The position numbers and the translations under genes were made by a program. 64,000 nucleotides of DNA, from contig JAKITV010000001.1 of assembly GCA_021647885.1 (NCBI GenBank), positions 62,001-126,000 on the forward strand, written 5' to 3'. The stretch comes from Flavobacteriaceae bacterium (lineage in GTDB: Bacteria; Bacteroidota; Bacteroidia; Flavobacteriales; Flavobacteriaceae). The notes under the pieces were generated by a model that searched no databases, was not told the DNA's origin, and saw only the letters and a list, made by a program, of their open reading frames with translations. Shown here one piece after another: positions 9,073-18,218 of the stretch; positions within the stretch are counted from its first letter, which is position 1; each line of letters starts with the position of its first letter.

Positions 9073-9670
9073 ATTTCTCTTAATATTAGTAATCTTTATA
9101 TTTCCCTTTACAGTCAATGCCCAAGAAGACAACACTGAAGGCGAATTAGGAGTAAATATTGTCGTTTTAGACTCTACATCTAGACCTCCAATAAATCCTT
9201 TGTCTCCTGCTAAAGCTGCATTTTATTCTGCATTACTTCCTGGATTGGGACAAGCATATAATAAAAAATATTGGAAAATCCCTATAGTTTACGCTGCTTT
9301 GGGTACTGGAGTTTATTTTTATTTAAATAACGATAAAGAATACAAACGTTATCGTGATGCATACAAAAATCGTTTAGCTGGATTTGATACTGATGAATTT
9401 TGGGGAATAGATGCTTATGAAAACCCTTTATCTACACCACAAATTTCTAACGAAGCACTTATTAGAGCACAGCGTACTTTAAGTCGTAACAGAGAGATTT
9501 CTATACTTGTAACCATAGGTATTTATGCTTTAAATGTTATTGATGCCAATGTAGATGCTCATTTATTGCAATATAATGTCGATGAAAATTTAGCTATAAA
9601 ACCTCACTTTAATTTCAACGAATTAGATGCTACTACAAATTTAGGACTAACTTTAAATTTTCAATTTTGA
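9062..9670 (+). CDS. DUF5683 domain-containing protein
   Basis: A 202-aa protein with a signal peptide (residues 1-20, FLLILVIFIFPFTVNAQ). The conserved block KAAFYSALLPGLGQAYNKKYWKIPIVYAALG contains hydrophobic segments, and a second membrane-like segment (ISILVTIGIYALNVIDA) follows. It is a family of unknown function, conserved between parB and dapB in Flavobacteriaceae. The start is GTG inside the end of parB (11-bp overlap), chosen because it opens directly into the signal peptide. Confidence 0.85.
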   Translation: MQSKFLLILVIFIFPFTVNAQEDNTEGELGVNIVVLDSTSRPPINPLSPAKAAFYSALLPGLGQAYNKKYWKIPIVYAALGTGVYFYLNNDKEYKRYRDAYKNRLAGFDTDEFWGIDAYENPLSTPQISNEALIRAQRTLSRNREISILVTIGIYALNVIDANVDAHLLQYNVDENLAIKPHFNFNELDATTNLGLTLNFQF

Positions 9671-10371
9671 AAATAGCATTACTTGGTTACGGAAAAATGG
9701 GAAAAGTTATAGAGCAAATTGCTTTACAAAGAGGTCATACTATTGTTTTAAAAGTAGATGAACATACGAAATCTTACGATATTTCCCTAGCTGATATTGC
9801 CATAGATTTTAGTGTGCCTAGTGTTGCGGTTGCTAATATATCTAATTGTTTGCAACATGGTATTCCTGTTATTTCCGGAACAACAGGCTGGTTAAAAGAT
9901 TATGATACTATAATTGAGTTATGTGAAGCAAAGAATGGAGCATTTATATATGCTTCAAATTTTAGTTTAGGTGTGAATATCTTTTTTGAACTGAATAAGA
10001 ATTTAGCTAAAATGATGAAAAACTTATCTCAATATAATGTAAATATTGAAGAAATCCATCATACTCAAAAACTGGATGCTCCAAGCGGAACAGCTATTAC
10101 TTTAGCTGAAGGCATTATTGAAAACTCTAATTATAAGAACTGGAAATTAGACACCAATGTTGAAGCAAATGAAATTCCTATCGAAGCAAAACGCATAGAA
10201 AATATTCCTGGAACACATAGTGTTAATTACAAATCTAAAGTAGATGCAATAAACATTACACACACAGCACATAATAGAGATGGATTTGCTTTAGGCGCTG
10301 TTATTGCTGCCGAATGGCTACTTGATAAAAAGGGTGTTTTTACAATGAATGATGTGTTAAATATTGGTTAA
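9667..10371 (+). CDS. dapB: 4-hydroxy-tetrahydrodipicolinate reductase
   Basis: Reduces hydroxy-tetrahydrodipicolinate in the diaminopimelate/lysine pathway, which feeds peptidoglycan synthesis. The 234-aa protein has the nucleotide-binding GYGKMG (residues 7-12), SGTTGW, the catalytic/substrate region EIHHTQKLDAPSGTA with the His-His pair and Lys, and a C-terminal HTAHNRDGFALGA. It starts with TTG, overlapping the previous stop (TTGA), so translation is coupled. It is slightly shorter than proteobacterial DapB, as usual in this phylum. Confidence 0.96.
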   Translation: MKIALLGYGKMGKVIEQIALQRGHTIVLKVDEHTKSYDISLADIAIDFSVPSVAVANISNCLQHGIPVISGTTGWLKDYDTIIELCEAKNGAFIYASNFSLGVNIFFELNKNLAKMMKNLSQYNVNIEEIHHTQKLDAPSGTAITLAEGIIENSNYKNWKLDTNVEANEIPIEAKRIENIPGTHSVNYKSKVDAINITHTAHNRDGFALGAVIAAEWLLDKKGVFTMNDVLNIG

Positions 10372-10432
10372 GATGATTTCAAATTGTAACAACAAAAACC
10401 AAAATAATACTAACTAACAAAATACAACGATT

Positions 10433-12007
10433 ATGACATTTATGCAATGGTTTATATTTTTCTTGATAATTCAACTTATACATGGATTAGGCACGTGGAA
10501 ATTATACATTAAAGCAGGACGACAAGCATGGGAAGCATTTATTCCGGTTTATAATGCTATTGTATTAATGAAAATATTAAATCGTTCCGTTTGGTGGACG
10601 GTTTTACTATTCCTACCAATTATAAATCTCATTATGTTTCCTGTGGTTTGGGTAGAAACTGCACGAAGTTTTGGCAAAAATACATTTTTAGACACTTTTT
10701 TGGCTGTTGTTACTTTAGGTTTCTATAACTACTATTTAAATTACTTTTTAGATCTTGAACATGTAAAAGATAGAAGTCTTCATCCTAAAAGTAATGCAGG
10801 AGATTGGGTGAATTCTATATTATTTGCTATTGTAGCAGCAACTTTAGTTCATACTTACTTTATTCAACCTTATGTAATTCCGTCGTCATCTTTAGAAAAA
10901 TCATTATTAGTTGGAGAGTTTCTTTTCGTTAGCAAATTCCATTATGGTGCTCGTGTACCAATGACCACAGTTGCAGCTCCAATGGTTCATGATACAATTC
11001 CTTTCATCAAGAAGAAATCTTATCTTTTTGATGATCATAAAAATTCATCCTCATGGAAAAACAAATTACAACTGCCATACATGAGAATTCCTGGTTTTGA
11101 AAAAATTGAACGTAATGACATTGTTGTATTTAACAGTCCAGCAGATACTTTGTTTGATATGAACAATCCAAATGTTGATAGAAATTACTACAAACCTATT
11201 GATAAGAAAACCAATTTGGTTAAACGTTGTGTTGGTATTGCTGGAGATTCTTTAGAGGTTCGTAATGGTTATGTATATATAAACGGAAAACAAAATGTGT
11301 TGCCAGATCGTGCGCAATTACAATTTAGCTATTATGTGCAACCCAAAACCTCTCAGTTTAGTCCAAAACAAATGAAAGATATGTATGGCATTACTGATCC
11401 TTTCGGAATTATTAACAATCAAAATACCTATAAGTTTGTAGCCATTAGTGATGAAGCTATGTCAAAGTTTAAAAATCATCCTAATGTTGTAAGCGTTACT
11501 CCTATTATAGAAGAAAAAGGCATAAGAAATTTTGGTATTTTTCCACACAATCCTAATTACAATTGGAATAATGATTTTTTTGGTCCAATTTATATTCCTG
11601 AAGCTGGAAAAACAATAGATATAAATTTAGAAGTGTTGCCACTTTACAAACGTGTTATTACAGAATATGAAAATAATGACTTAAGAATTGAAGGTAACCA
11701 GATTTATATAAACGATAAATTAGCAAACACCTACACTTTTAAGCAAGATTACTATTGGATGATGGGAGATAATCGTCATAACTCTCTCGATGCAAGAGCT
11801 TGGGGATTTACACCTTATGACCATGTAGTAGGCAAACCAGTATTTATCTGGATGAGTTGGGATGGTAAAAATCCGCGTTGGTCTCGTTTCTTTACAACTG
11901 TACACGGAAGTGGTAAACGCGTGTCTTATTTAATTCCGTTTTTAGTTGTGTTGTTGGGATGGTTTGGATTTAGTAAATGGCGAAAACGCAGAAAAGAAAA
12001 CAGTTAA
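10433..12007 (+). CDS. lepB: signal peptidase I (S26), large Bacteroidota form
   Basis: Membrane serine protease that cleaves Sec signal peptides. The 524-aa length, about twice the usual, is typical of Bacteroidota. The N-terminus has several membrane segments (about residues 4-100) resembling a DUF5684-type domain, then a further segment before the catalytic box PSSSLEK with nucleophile Ser153. The general-base Lys264 is in LVKRCVG, followed by AGDSLEV. The C-terminal box GDNRHNSLDARAWG is intact. A long insert separates the catalytic boxes. A final membrane helix (YLIPFLVVLLGWFGF) ends the protein. Confidence 0.95.
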   Translation: MTFMQWFIFFLIIQLIHGLGTWKLYIKAGRQAWEAFIPVYNAIVLMKILNRSVWWTVLLFLPIINLIMFPVVWVETARSFGKNTFLDTFLAVVTLGFYNYYLNYFLDLEHVKDRSLHPKSNAGDWVNSILFAIVAATLVHTYFIQPYVIPSSSLEKSLLVGEFLFVSKFHYGARVPMTTVAAPMVHDTIPFIKKKSYLFDDHKNSSSWKNKLQLPYMRIPGFEKIERNDIVVFNSPADTLFDMNNPNVDRNYYKPIDKKTNLVKRCVGIAGDSLEVRNGYVYINGKQNVLPDRAQLQFSYYVQPKTSQFSPKQMKDMYGITDPFGIINNQNTYKFVAISDEAMSKFKNHPNVVSVTPIIEEKGIRNFGIFPHNPNYNWNNDFFGPIYIPEAGKTIDINLEVLPLYKRVITEYENNDLRIEGNQIYINDKLANTYTFKQDYYWMMGDNRHNSLDARAWGFTPYDHVVGKPVFIWMSWDGKNPRWSRFFTTVHGSGKRVSYLIPFLVVLLGWFGFSKWRKRRKENS

Positions 12008-12037
12008 GCTATTGATTTGATTATTAGCTATCTAAAA

Positions 12038-12137
12038 ATAGAACACAGATAACGCTGATTTTTTATGATTTAATACAGATTGCTTTTATTTGTATCAGCG
12101 AAAATCAGTTTAATCAGTGTCATCAGCGTTCCATTAA
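12038..12137. repeat. dispersed repeat with arms of the ACGCTGAT family
   Basis: The left arm contains ACACAGATAACGCTGATT. The right arm, read on the minus strand, contains GGAACGCTGATGACACTGAT. The two arms are imperfectly inverted around an AT-rich centre. A third copy of the motif is at 13180-13225. It lies between lepB and wbqC and does not look coding. Confidence 0.6.
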
Positions 12138-12153
12138 GACAAGTGACAAACAA

Positions 12154-12774
12154 ATGAACATTCTTATCCATCCAACATATTTCCCAAACATTGCACATTG
12201 TGTTGGTATAGCAAATGCAGAAACTTTATTATTTGAAGTTGAAGACAATTACCAAAAGCAAACCTTTAGAAACCGAACCACTATTTATGCTGCTAATGGA
12301 GCACTCATTTTAAGTATTCCTGTTGTATTTACTCAAAAAAATCGTCAAAAATTTAGAGATGTAAAAATTGCTAATGAAACCGATTGGCAATCGCAACACT
12401 GGAAATCTTTACAAAGTGCATATAGAACTTCTCCGTTTTTTGAATTTTACGAAGATGATCTTCAACCTTTATTTACCAAAAAAGAAACATACCTTTTAGA
12501 TTTTAACTTTAAATGTTTAGAAGTTATTTTTGATTGCTTACAATTGGATTCAACATTTACTAAAACAGAATTCTATCAAAAAATAATTGAAGGCAGGACC
12601 GACTTAAGACATCTGGTAAATACAAAGCAAGAACAGGTTCAGCAGTTTAATAATTATACTCAAGTATTTAATAATAAGCATGGTTTTATAAACAATTTAA
12701 GCATTTTAGACTTACTGTTTAACGAAGGTACGAATGCGTTAAGCTATCTCCAATCCCAAAAATCAATAGTGTAA
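12154..12774 (+). CDS. WbqC family protein
   Basis: A 206-aa protein of the WbqC-like family, starting HPTYFPNIAHCVGIANAE and containing the characteristic FRNRTTIYAANGALILSIPV and DWQSQHWKSLQSAYRTSPFFEFYED blocks. WbqC proteins occur in O-antigen loci in other bacteria, but in Flavobacteriaceae this copy sits in the dapB-lepB housekeeping run. The biochemical role is not established. Its stop overlaps the next start (TAATG). Confidence 0.9.
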   Translation: MNILIHPTYFPNIAHCVGIANAETLLFEVEDNYQKQTFRNRTTIYAANGALILSIPVVFTQKNRQKFRDVKIANETDWQSQHWKSLQSAYRTSPFFEFYEDDLQPLFTKKETYLLDFNFKCLEVIFDCLQLDSTFTKTEFYQKIIEGRTDLRHLVNTKQEQVQQFNNYTQVFNNKHGFINNLSILDLLFNEGTNALSYLQSQKSIV

Positions 12775-13082
12775 TGTTGCAGCCAGTTTTACATTATGGT
12801 ATTCATTTTTTGCTTCCGCTTTTAGTTGCGCTTGTGTTTTTTAAATCGAAGTGGAAATATGCTTACATTATTATGATTTCTACTATGCTCATCGATTTAG
12901 ATCACTTATTGGCTATACCAATTTTTGATGCAAATAGATGTAGTATCAACTTTCATCCTTTGCATTCTTATATTGCGATTAGTATATATTTACTGCTTAT
13001 TATTCCTGAAAAAACGAGACTATTAGGTTTAGGGCTAATCATTCACATTATTGCAGACAAGGCAGATTGTTTATTAATGTAA
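12774..13082 (+). CDS. DUF6122 family small membrane protein
   Basis: A 102-aa integral membrane protein. HYGIHFLLPLLVALVFF is the first helix, IIMISTMLIDLDHLLAIP the second, and two more hydrophobic stretches follow. The conserved polar residues (HYGIHF, DLDHL, HPLHS, HIIADKADC) include several His and Asp and are reminiscent of metal-dependent membrane hydrolases (YdjM/LexA-regulated, DUF457-like). No activity is known. It is translationally coupled to wbqC by a 1-bp stop/start overlap. Confidence 0.82.
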   Translation: MLQPVLHYGIHFLLPLLVALVFFKSKWKYAYIIMISTMLIDLDHLLAIPIFDANRCSINFHPLHSYIAISIYLLLIIPEKTRLLGLGLIIHIIADKADCLLM

Positions 13083-13286
13083 AAGTGCCTAAAGTTTAAA
13101 GTACTTAAAGTGTCTAAAGTGATGCTTTTGTGCTAAAATTTAAGTTTAATCTTTCAAATTATTCACTCTTAACTTTCATGGAACGCTGATGACGCTGATT
13201 TAGCAGACATTCACTGATTTTTTTGTTACTGAAAACTGCTACTGAAAACGTTTAGTTCACTTATAACTCTTAACTTTAAGCACAAA
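13083..13286. repeat. cluster of dispersed low-complexity repeats
   Basis: Three kinds of repeat lie side by side in a convergent gap. The first is imperfect CTAAAGT tandem units (13088-13122). The second is a copy of GGAACGCTGATGACGCTGATT (13180-13201 region) related to 12038-12137. The third is ACTGAAAACTGCTACTGAAAAC (about 13229-13250). No hairpin strong enough to name as a terminator was seen. Confidence 0.5.
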
Positions 13287-14312
13287 TTAGTTACCCAAAC
13301 TTACTTTAGTGAGAATTGGATAATGGTCTGATAGTTTTTCTTTGTAAGATTTAAATCCATTTATTTTGAAGGATTCATCCACCAGAATAAAATCAATGCG
13401 TACTGGAAAATATTTAAAATCGAATGTGCGACCAAATCCATTGCCAGCTTCTTCAAAAGTATCTACTAATTCACCTTTTACTTTTCTATACACATAAGAA
13501 TAAGGCGTATTATTAAAATCGCCACATATTATCATTTTATAAGGCGATTTTTCTTTGTGACTTATAAATAATTCAGCTTGTGATTGCTGCTTTTTAAAAG
13601 TATTGACTACTCGTTTATATAAGCGTTCAGAATCTTCATTTTTTAAATTTTTGACATCTGCATTAATCCCAGACGATTGCAAATGCACATTATAAATACG
13701 GATGGTATCTGTTCCTTTAACCACATCTGCAAAAATGGCATTGTTTTCCGTATTTGGAAAACCTATAGAACCTGATCTAATTATAGGATATTTTGAGAAT
13801 ATAGCTTGTCCGTTTTTTACACTTTGTCCGGAAAGTTCTTCATATTTATACTTATAAAAAGACAAATCTACATTTTTGTTTGGGAAATATTCTTGAAAAC
13901 TAACTATGTCTGGTTGTTCCACTTTAATAAGTGCAACAATTTGTGTTTCTATATCTTTTTCTGGAATCCAATTATAGAGGTTGAACAACCTAACGTTATA
14001 ATTCATAATCGACAAATTATTATCATCTTCAATATTCTTTGATGAAGAAAATTTATATAATGAAAACACATGTGTATAACCAATAAGCAATACAAAAAGT
14101 GAAACTAAAAGTTGCTTTTTAACTTTTAGTAGCCAGTAGATTACAAATAACATATTGAAAATTATGAGTAAAGGCACTGTTAAGCTTAAAACCGATAAGA
14201 ATGCGAAATGTTTTGGCTCTACATAAGGTAAAAGGTAAGCTAACAAAAGGATGGTTGCTATTAGCGAATTGAAGAAGAAAACGATTTTGTCTATTGCATT
14301 TAACTTCTTCAT
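13287..14312 (-). CDS. membrane-anchored endonuclease/exonuclease/phosphatase family protein
   Basis: A 341-aa protein with about three N-terminal membrane helices (residues 9-95) followed by a soluble EEP (DNase I-like) domain. The domain shows the family motifs NYNVRLFN, DIVSFQEYFP (Mg-binding Glu), YNVHLQSSG, CGDFNNTPYS (catalytic Asp/Asn) and the terminal SDHYPI (catalytic His). The substrate could be a phosphodiester or a lipid/inositol phosphate; membrane-anchored EEP proteins are frequent in Bacteroidota without a known substrate. It is probably cotranscribed with the two rhomboid genes upstream (5-bp gap). Confidence 0.9.
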   Translation of the reverse strand: MKKLNAIDKIVFFFNSLIATILLLAYLLPYVEPKHFAFLSVLSLTVPLLIIFNMLFVIYWLLKVKKQLLVSLFVLLIGYTHVFSLYKFSSSKNIEDDNNLSIMNYNVRLFNLYNWIPEKDIETQIVALIKVEQPDIVSFQEYFPNKNVDLSFYKYKYEELSGQSVKNGQAIFSKYPIIRSGSIGFPNTENNAIFADVVKGTDTIRIYNVHLQSSGINADVKNLKNEDSERLYKRVVNTFKKQQSQAELFISHKEKSPYKMIICGDFNNTPYSYVYRKVKGELVDTFEEAGNGFGRTFDFKYFPVRIDFILVDESFKINGFKSYKEKLSDHYPILTKVSLGN

Positions 14313-14317
14313 AGTAA

Positions 14318-15199
14318 TTACTTTTTTCCAGCTCTAAATAAAAATGCTTTCTCTTCTTTGCTCAAACTTTCGTAACCACTTTTACTTATCTTATCTAGGA
14401 TAATATCTATTTGTTTCTGTTTATTAAACTCACCAAACTCCTGTTTAGTGTGTCCTGCAAAACCTTTCTTCTTGCTTTTATGAACCGTTTTTAAGTTAGA
14501 AGGGTTTGCCTTCGAAAAGAAATTCGAAATTTTATCCATAAAATGTTCAAAACCTTTACCTATATCTTTTCCCTTTAGTAATTGAACAGCATAAAAATAG
14601 CCCAATAAATCACCACCAAGGTGAGCCACATTGCCTCCAGCATTATTGCCAAAAAGCCCGAGAACATCTAATGCAACCAATATTAAACCAATATACAAGA
14701 GTTTAATGTTAATAGTAACCAAACGCATTTCTTTATTTGGCATATAAGCACATAAAAAAATTAAGGTAGCTCTAACTCCTGCTGACGCACCAACCAAAGG
14801 GCCAGCAGTTTTTAAAATACCATTTGGGAATAAAGTATAGACTAACATATAAGCTAAACCACCAAATAAGATTCCTAAAAAATAGACATTTAGAGTTAAC
14901 TTAATATTAAAGAGATTGCTAAATGATCGCCCAACAAAATATAAGATGAACAGATTAATAATAAGATGCCATAAATCGATGTGGGCAAAGCCGTAAGTTA
15001 GTATTGACCAAGGCTTAAAAATAAAATCTGTAAAGTCTTTTGGCAATGCCAACCAAATTAAACTATCCTGTCTAATTATACCTTGAGTTTGGTATAGAAG
15101 CCAACCAACAAAATATATTGCTATATTAAGTGCAATAATTTTATCGAAGGCACTTAAACGCCTTAATTTATCTTTTATATCGTAGTTAAGTGATGTCAT
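14318..15199 (-). CDS. rhomboid family intramembrane serine protease (second of tandem pair)
   Basis: A 293-aa membrane protease with six predicted helices. The nucleophile is in VGASAGVRA (GxSx motif) and the catalytic His in NVAHLGGDLLGY. The HxxxN element is WHLIINLFILYFVG. The C-terminal ~80 residues are a soluble basic tail ending in an ILDKISKSGYESLSKEEKAFL module, a short conserved extension seen on many Bacteroidota rhomboids. It directly abuts the upstream rhomboid gene with no gap. Confidence 0.92.
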   Translation of the reverse strand: MTSLNYDIKDKLRRLSAFDKIIALNIAIYFVGWLLYQTQGIIRQDSLIWLALPKDFTDFIFKPWSILTYGFAHIDLWHLIINLFILYFVGRSFSNLFNIKLTLNVYFLGILFGGLAYMLVYTLFPNGILKTAGPLVGASAGVRATLIFLCAYMPNKEMRLVTINIKLLYIGLILVALDVLGLFGNNAGGNVAHLGGDLLGYFYAVQLLKGKDIGKGFEHFMDKISNFFSKANPSNLKTVHKSKKKGFAGHTKQEFGEFNKQKQIDIILDKISKSGYESLSKEEKAFLFRAGKK

Positions 15200-15958
15200 T
15201 TAGTTCCAACGGTATTTATCGAATTGGTCTTTTTTCCAAAAGTACATGATTATAAATCCTGTTAATGCTCCACCTATGTGTGCTATATAAGCTGTATTGC
15301 TCGGACTAAAAATAGACACACCACTTACTGCCGAAAATAAATCTATTGCAATAATAGCTGGAATAAAATATTTAGCTTTTATAGGAATTGGTAAAAATAT
15401 AAGCATCAACTTACTATTAGGAAATAACATACCATAAGCTACAAGAATTCCCATTATGGCTCCAGAAGCTCCTACCATTGAAGAATTAAATATTCCAACA
15501 AAATTAGCCAGTTGATCTTGTGACATAATACTGTCCCAACGTGTATCATATCTATTAAAACCAGAACTTAAAACATCCATAACTTGTGATTGCACAAATC
15601 CAGCTTCGGTTAAAATATCCATTCCTGAATAAAACTTAAAGTAATAATACCCTAGTTGTAATAATGCCGCACCTAAACCTGCCGAAATATAAAAAAAGAT
15701 AAACTTCTTTTTACCGAGAATCTGCTCTACTGCAGTACCAAACATCCAAAGTGCAAACATGTTAAATAAAATATGCTGAAAATTGCCGTGCATAAACATG
15801 TGTGTAATAATTTGCCAAGGTTGGAATATGTCATTCTTTGGAAAATGTAATGCAAAAAGATTATAGAACAATTCTCCATTTCCAATTGCCATTGTGCCAA
15901 CAAACATAATCACGTTAATGATTAATAGATGCTTTACTGTATCTGTAATTCCTCTCAT
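15200..15958 (-). CDS. rhomboid family intramembrane serine protease (first of tandem pair)
   Basis: A 252-aa rhomboid with the canonical catalytic Ser in GASGAIMG, the catalytic His in AHIGGALTG and the HGNFQHILFNMFALW loop/helix motif. It is shorter and more canonical than its neighbour and lacks the soluble tail. The substrates of the pair are unknown. It is preceded by a hairpin (15978-15998) between it and mutL. Confidence 0.94.
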   Translation of the reverse strand: MRGITDTVKHLLIINVIMFVGTMAIGNGELFYNLFALHFPKNDIFQPWQIITHMFMHGNFQHILFNMFALWMFGTAVEQILGKKKFIFFYISAGLGAALLQLGYYYFKFYSGMDILTEAGFVQSQVMDVLSSGFNRYDTRWDSIMSQDQLANFVGIFNSSMVGASGAIMGILVAYGMLFPNSKLMLIFLPIPIKAKYFIPAIIAIDLFSAVSGVSIFSPSNTAYIAHIGGALTGFIIMYFWKKDQFDKYRWN

Positions 15959-15977
15959 TTTTATGTTTAATTTACTT

Positions 15978-15998
15978 ATGCTGAATTTATTTCAGCAT
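15978..15998. repeat. ATGCTGAA...TTCAGCAT hairpin (dispersed intergenic repeat)
   Basis: An 8-bp perfect inverted repeat with a 5-nt loop, between mutL and the rhomboid gene. A related hairpin (ATGCTGAACTAGTTTCAGTA) is at 33868-33889. It lacks a T run on the minus strand, so it is not a convincing terminator. Confidence 0.55.
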
Positions 15999-16061
15999 CT
16001 CAATAATTTTTTAATTTATTCTTAATTTTTAAAACCTTTCCACTAGGCTCAAATTTACTTT

Positions 16062-17909
16062 TTACATGAATTTTTTATCCAAGTCTTCAACACTCATTGT
16101 AACAAATGTTGATTTATTAGTTGGAGAAATGCTAGCTTCTTTACATGCAAATAAGCGATTTACTAAATTTTCCTGTTCAGCAATAGTAAGTCGCTGTCCT
16201 GTTTTAATCGCTAAACTTTTTGCTAAAGATTTTGCCAATAAATCGGTTTGGCTAAAATTACTGTTAGGCACTTCGTTTTCTACATCATTTATTAATTGCT
16301 CTAAAACCAAAGACACATTAGATTCGCTTACACTAACAGGAACTCCTGAAACCTCAACTACACTATTCTCAAATTTTGAAAACACAAACCCTGTTTGCTC
16401 TAATTGTTCTTTAAGGCTTTGCAGAATACTGATTTCGGTATTGGAAAACTCTAAACTTAACGGAAACAATAACTGCTGACTTACAGCTTCTTTAACCGTT
16501 ATGTGCTGTAAAAAATCTTCGTACAACACACGTTGATGCGCACGATGTTGATTGATAAGCAACATTCCGGATTTAATTGTATTAACAATATATTTGTTAT
16601 GTAACTGAAAGGTTTTTTGTGTTTTTTCAAGGTTTTCTTCGTCAAACATTTTTGATGTGACTTCATCACTTTCAAATTGCACTTCAGTGAAGTCTTTTGA
16701 AGATACATTGCTTTTAGATTCTAATCCAACATATAAGCTTTCCCAATTAGCTACAGATTCTTTTTTAGAAGATGTTGAAAATCCTCTTGAAGCTTTTTCT
16801 TCTCCAAACGGATTGAAACTTCTATCGACTTCAATATTTGGATTTGACGATACTTTATTTTTGAAAACATAAGGTGTATCCATACTACTATCGCGATCAA
16901 AATCTAAAACTGGTGCAATATTAAATTGACCTAAACTATGTTTTACAGAAGAACGCAAAAGCGCGTAAAGCGTATGCTCGTCATCAAATTTTATTTCGGT
17001 TTTTGTAGGATGAATGTTTATATCTATCGTTTTTGGATCGACTTCTAAATACAAAAAATAACTGGCATGAGTACCTTCGCGAAGAAGTCCGTCGAATGCC
17101 GAATTTATAGCATGGTTTAAATAAGCACTTTTTATAAAACGGCTGTTTACAAAAAAGAATTGTTCGCCTCTGGTTTTTTTGGCAAATTCTGGTTTACCAA
17201 CAAAACCGGATATTTTTAAAACTTCGGTGTCTTCATCAACTGGAACTAGTTTTTCATTCGTTTTTCCTCCAAAAATATTAATAATGCGCTGTCTGTGGTT
17301 ACTTACCAACAAATTAAACATATCACTTCCATTATGATACATTGAAAAATTAATATTGGGATGTGCTAAAGCAATACGATGAAACTCGTCTATAATATGT
17401 CTGGTTTCAACAGGATTGGATTTTAAAAAATTACGTCTTGCAGGAATATTAAAAAATAAGTTTTTTACCGAAACCGAAGTGCCTTTTGGTGTTGCTATAA
17501 CATCTTGAGAAACGACTTCGCTCCCTTCAATTTTAATTTGAATGCCAATATCGTCTTGTTCTTGCTTGGTTTTTAATTCTACATGAGCAATAGCTGCAAT
17601 ACTTGCCAAAGCTTCGCCACGAAATCCTTTGGTGTGTAAACTGAATAAATCTTCGGCAGTACGGATTTTTGAAGTGGTGTGACGTTCAAAACTTAATCTG
17701 GCATCTGTAACACTCATGCCATTGCCATCATCTATTACTTGAATTAATGTTTTACCAGCATCTTTAATAATAAGTTTTATGGTTGTGGCTCCAGCATCAA
17801 TGGCATTTTCCAACAACTCTTTAACTACTGAAGCAGGTCGTTGTACGACTTCTCCAGCAGCAATTTGATTAGCCACATGATCTGGTAATAATTGAATGAT
17901 ATCTGCCAT
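16062..17909 (-). CDS. mutL: DNA mismatch repair protein MutL
   Basis: A 615-aa GHKL ATPase that links MutS mismatch recognition to strand removal. The N-terminal ATPase has the Bergerat-fold motifs ELLENAIDAGAT, DDGNGM and GFRGEALASI, and the transducer domain has HPTKTEIKF. The C-terminal dimerisation region is present and ends in the family block RLFACKEASISPTNKSTFVTMS. The metal-dependent endonuclease motif DQHA(X)2E(X)4E appears as INQHRAHQRVLYE, with the first Asp and the Glu replaced (see findings). It abuts the small membrane-protein gene upstream. Confidence 0.96.
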   Translation of the reverse strand: MADIIQLLPDHVANQIAAGEVVQRPASVVKELLENAIDAGATTIKLIIKDAGKTLIQVIDDGNGMSVTDARLSFERHTTSKIRTAEDLFSLHTKGFRGEALASIAAIAHVELKTKQEQDDIGIQIKIEGSEVVSQDVIATPKGTSVSVKNLFFNIPARRNFLKSNPVETRHIIDEFHRIALAHPNINFSMYHNGSDMFNLLVSNHRQRIINIFGGKTNEKLVPVDEDTEVLKISGFVGKPEFAKKTRGEQFFFVNSRFIKSAYLNHAINSAFDGLLREGTHASYFLYLEVDPKTIDINIHPTKTEIKFDDEHTLYALLRSSVKHSLGQFNIAPVLDFDRDSSMDTPYVFKNKVSSNPNIEVDRSFNPFGEEKASRGFSTSSKKESVANWESLYVGLESKSNVSSKDFTEVQFESDEVTSKMFDEENLEKTQKTFQLHNKYIVNTIKSGMLLINQHRAHQRVLYEDFLQHITVKEAVSQQLLFPLSLEFSNTEISILQSLKEQLEQTGFVFSKFENSVVEVSGVPVSVSESNVSLVLEQLINDVENEVPNSNFSQTDLLAKSLAKSLAIKTGQRLTIAEQENLVNRLFACKEASISPTNKSTFVTMSVEDLDKKFM

Positions 17910-18200
17910 TTATTTTTTAGAAAAGAAAATGGATAAATCGAAATCTATTATAAATAGAAAAATTAAAAGCAACACGGCAACGATGATTAATATCCTTCTA
18001 TTGACTTCACGATTTGGTGATTCTTTAAGTTCGTCAAAAGCATTATTGATTTTAGTTTTCAAACCCGAATTACTGCCAATTGTTTTACGAAAATCATCAA
18101 ATTTATGCTTAATCTCAAACGGATTACCTTCTCCTTTATTATCGAAATAGCGAGGTGTGTAATTATATTTTTTATTTTTTCGTAATTTAAAAATACCCAT
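17910..18200 (-). CDS. small C-terminally anchored membrane protein, paralogue A
   Basis: A 96-aa protein with a basic N-terminus (FKLRKNKKYNYTPRYF), an amphipathic middle and one C-terminal membrane helix (ILIIVAVLLLIFLFIIDF). It is a conserved flavobacterial hypothetical located next to ribH and is sometimes named a riboflavin synthase subunit in databases. I see no riboflavin-enzyme motif, so that name is rejected. The next gene is a paralogue sharing the N-terminal NKK(Y/F)NY.PR pattern and the C-terminal helix. Confidence 0.8.
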   Translation of the reverse strand: MGIFKLRKNKKYNYTPRYFDNKGEGNPFEIKHKFDDFRKTIGSNSGLKTKINNAFDELKESPNREVNRRILIIVAVLLLIFLFIIDFDLSIFFSKK

Positions 18201-18218
18201 AATAGCTTTCCCAAAAAG

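Noticed and set aside
16066-16479. 137-codon open frame antisense to mutL
   Set aside because: A shadow of the mutL coding frame; composition is not protein-like.
17910-18200. Riboflavin synthase subunit beta as the name of the small membrane protein
   Set aside because: No lumazine or riboflavin synthase motif; the true ribH is at 18634-19119.
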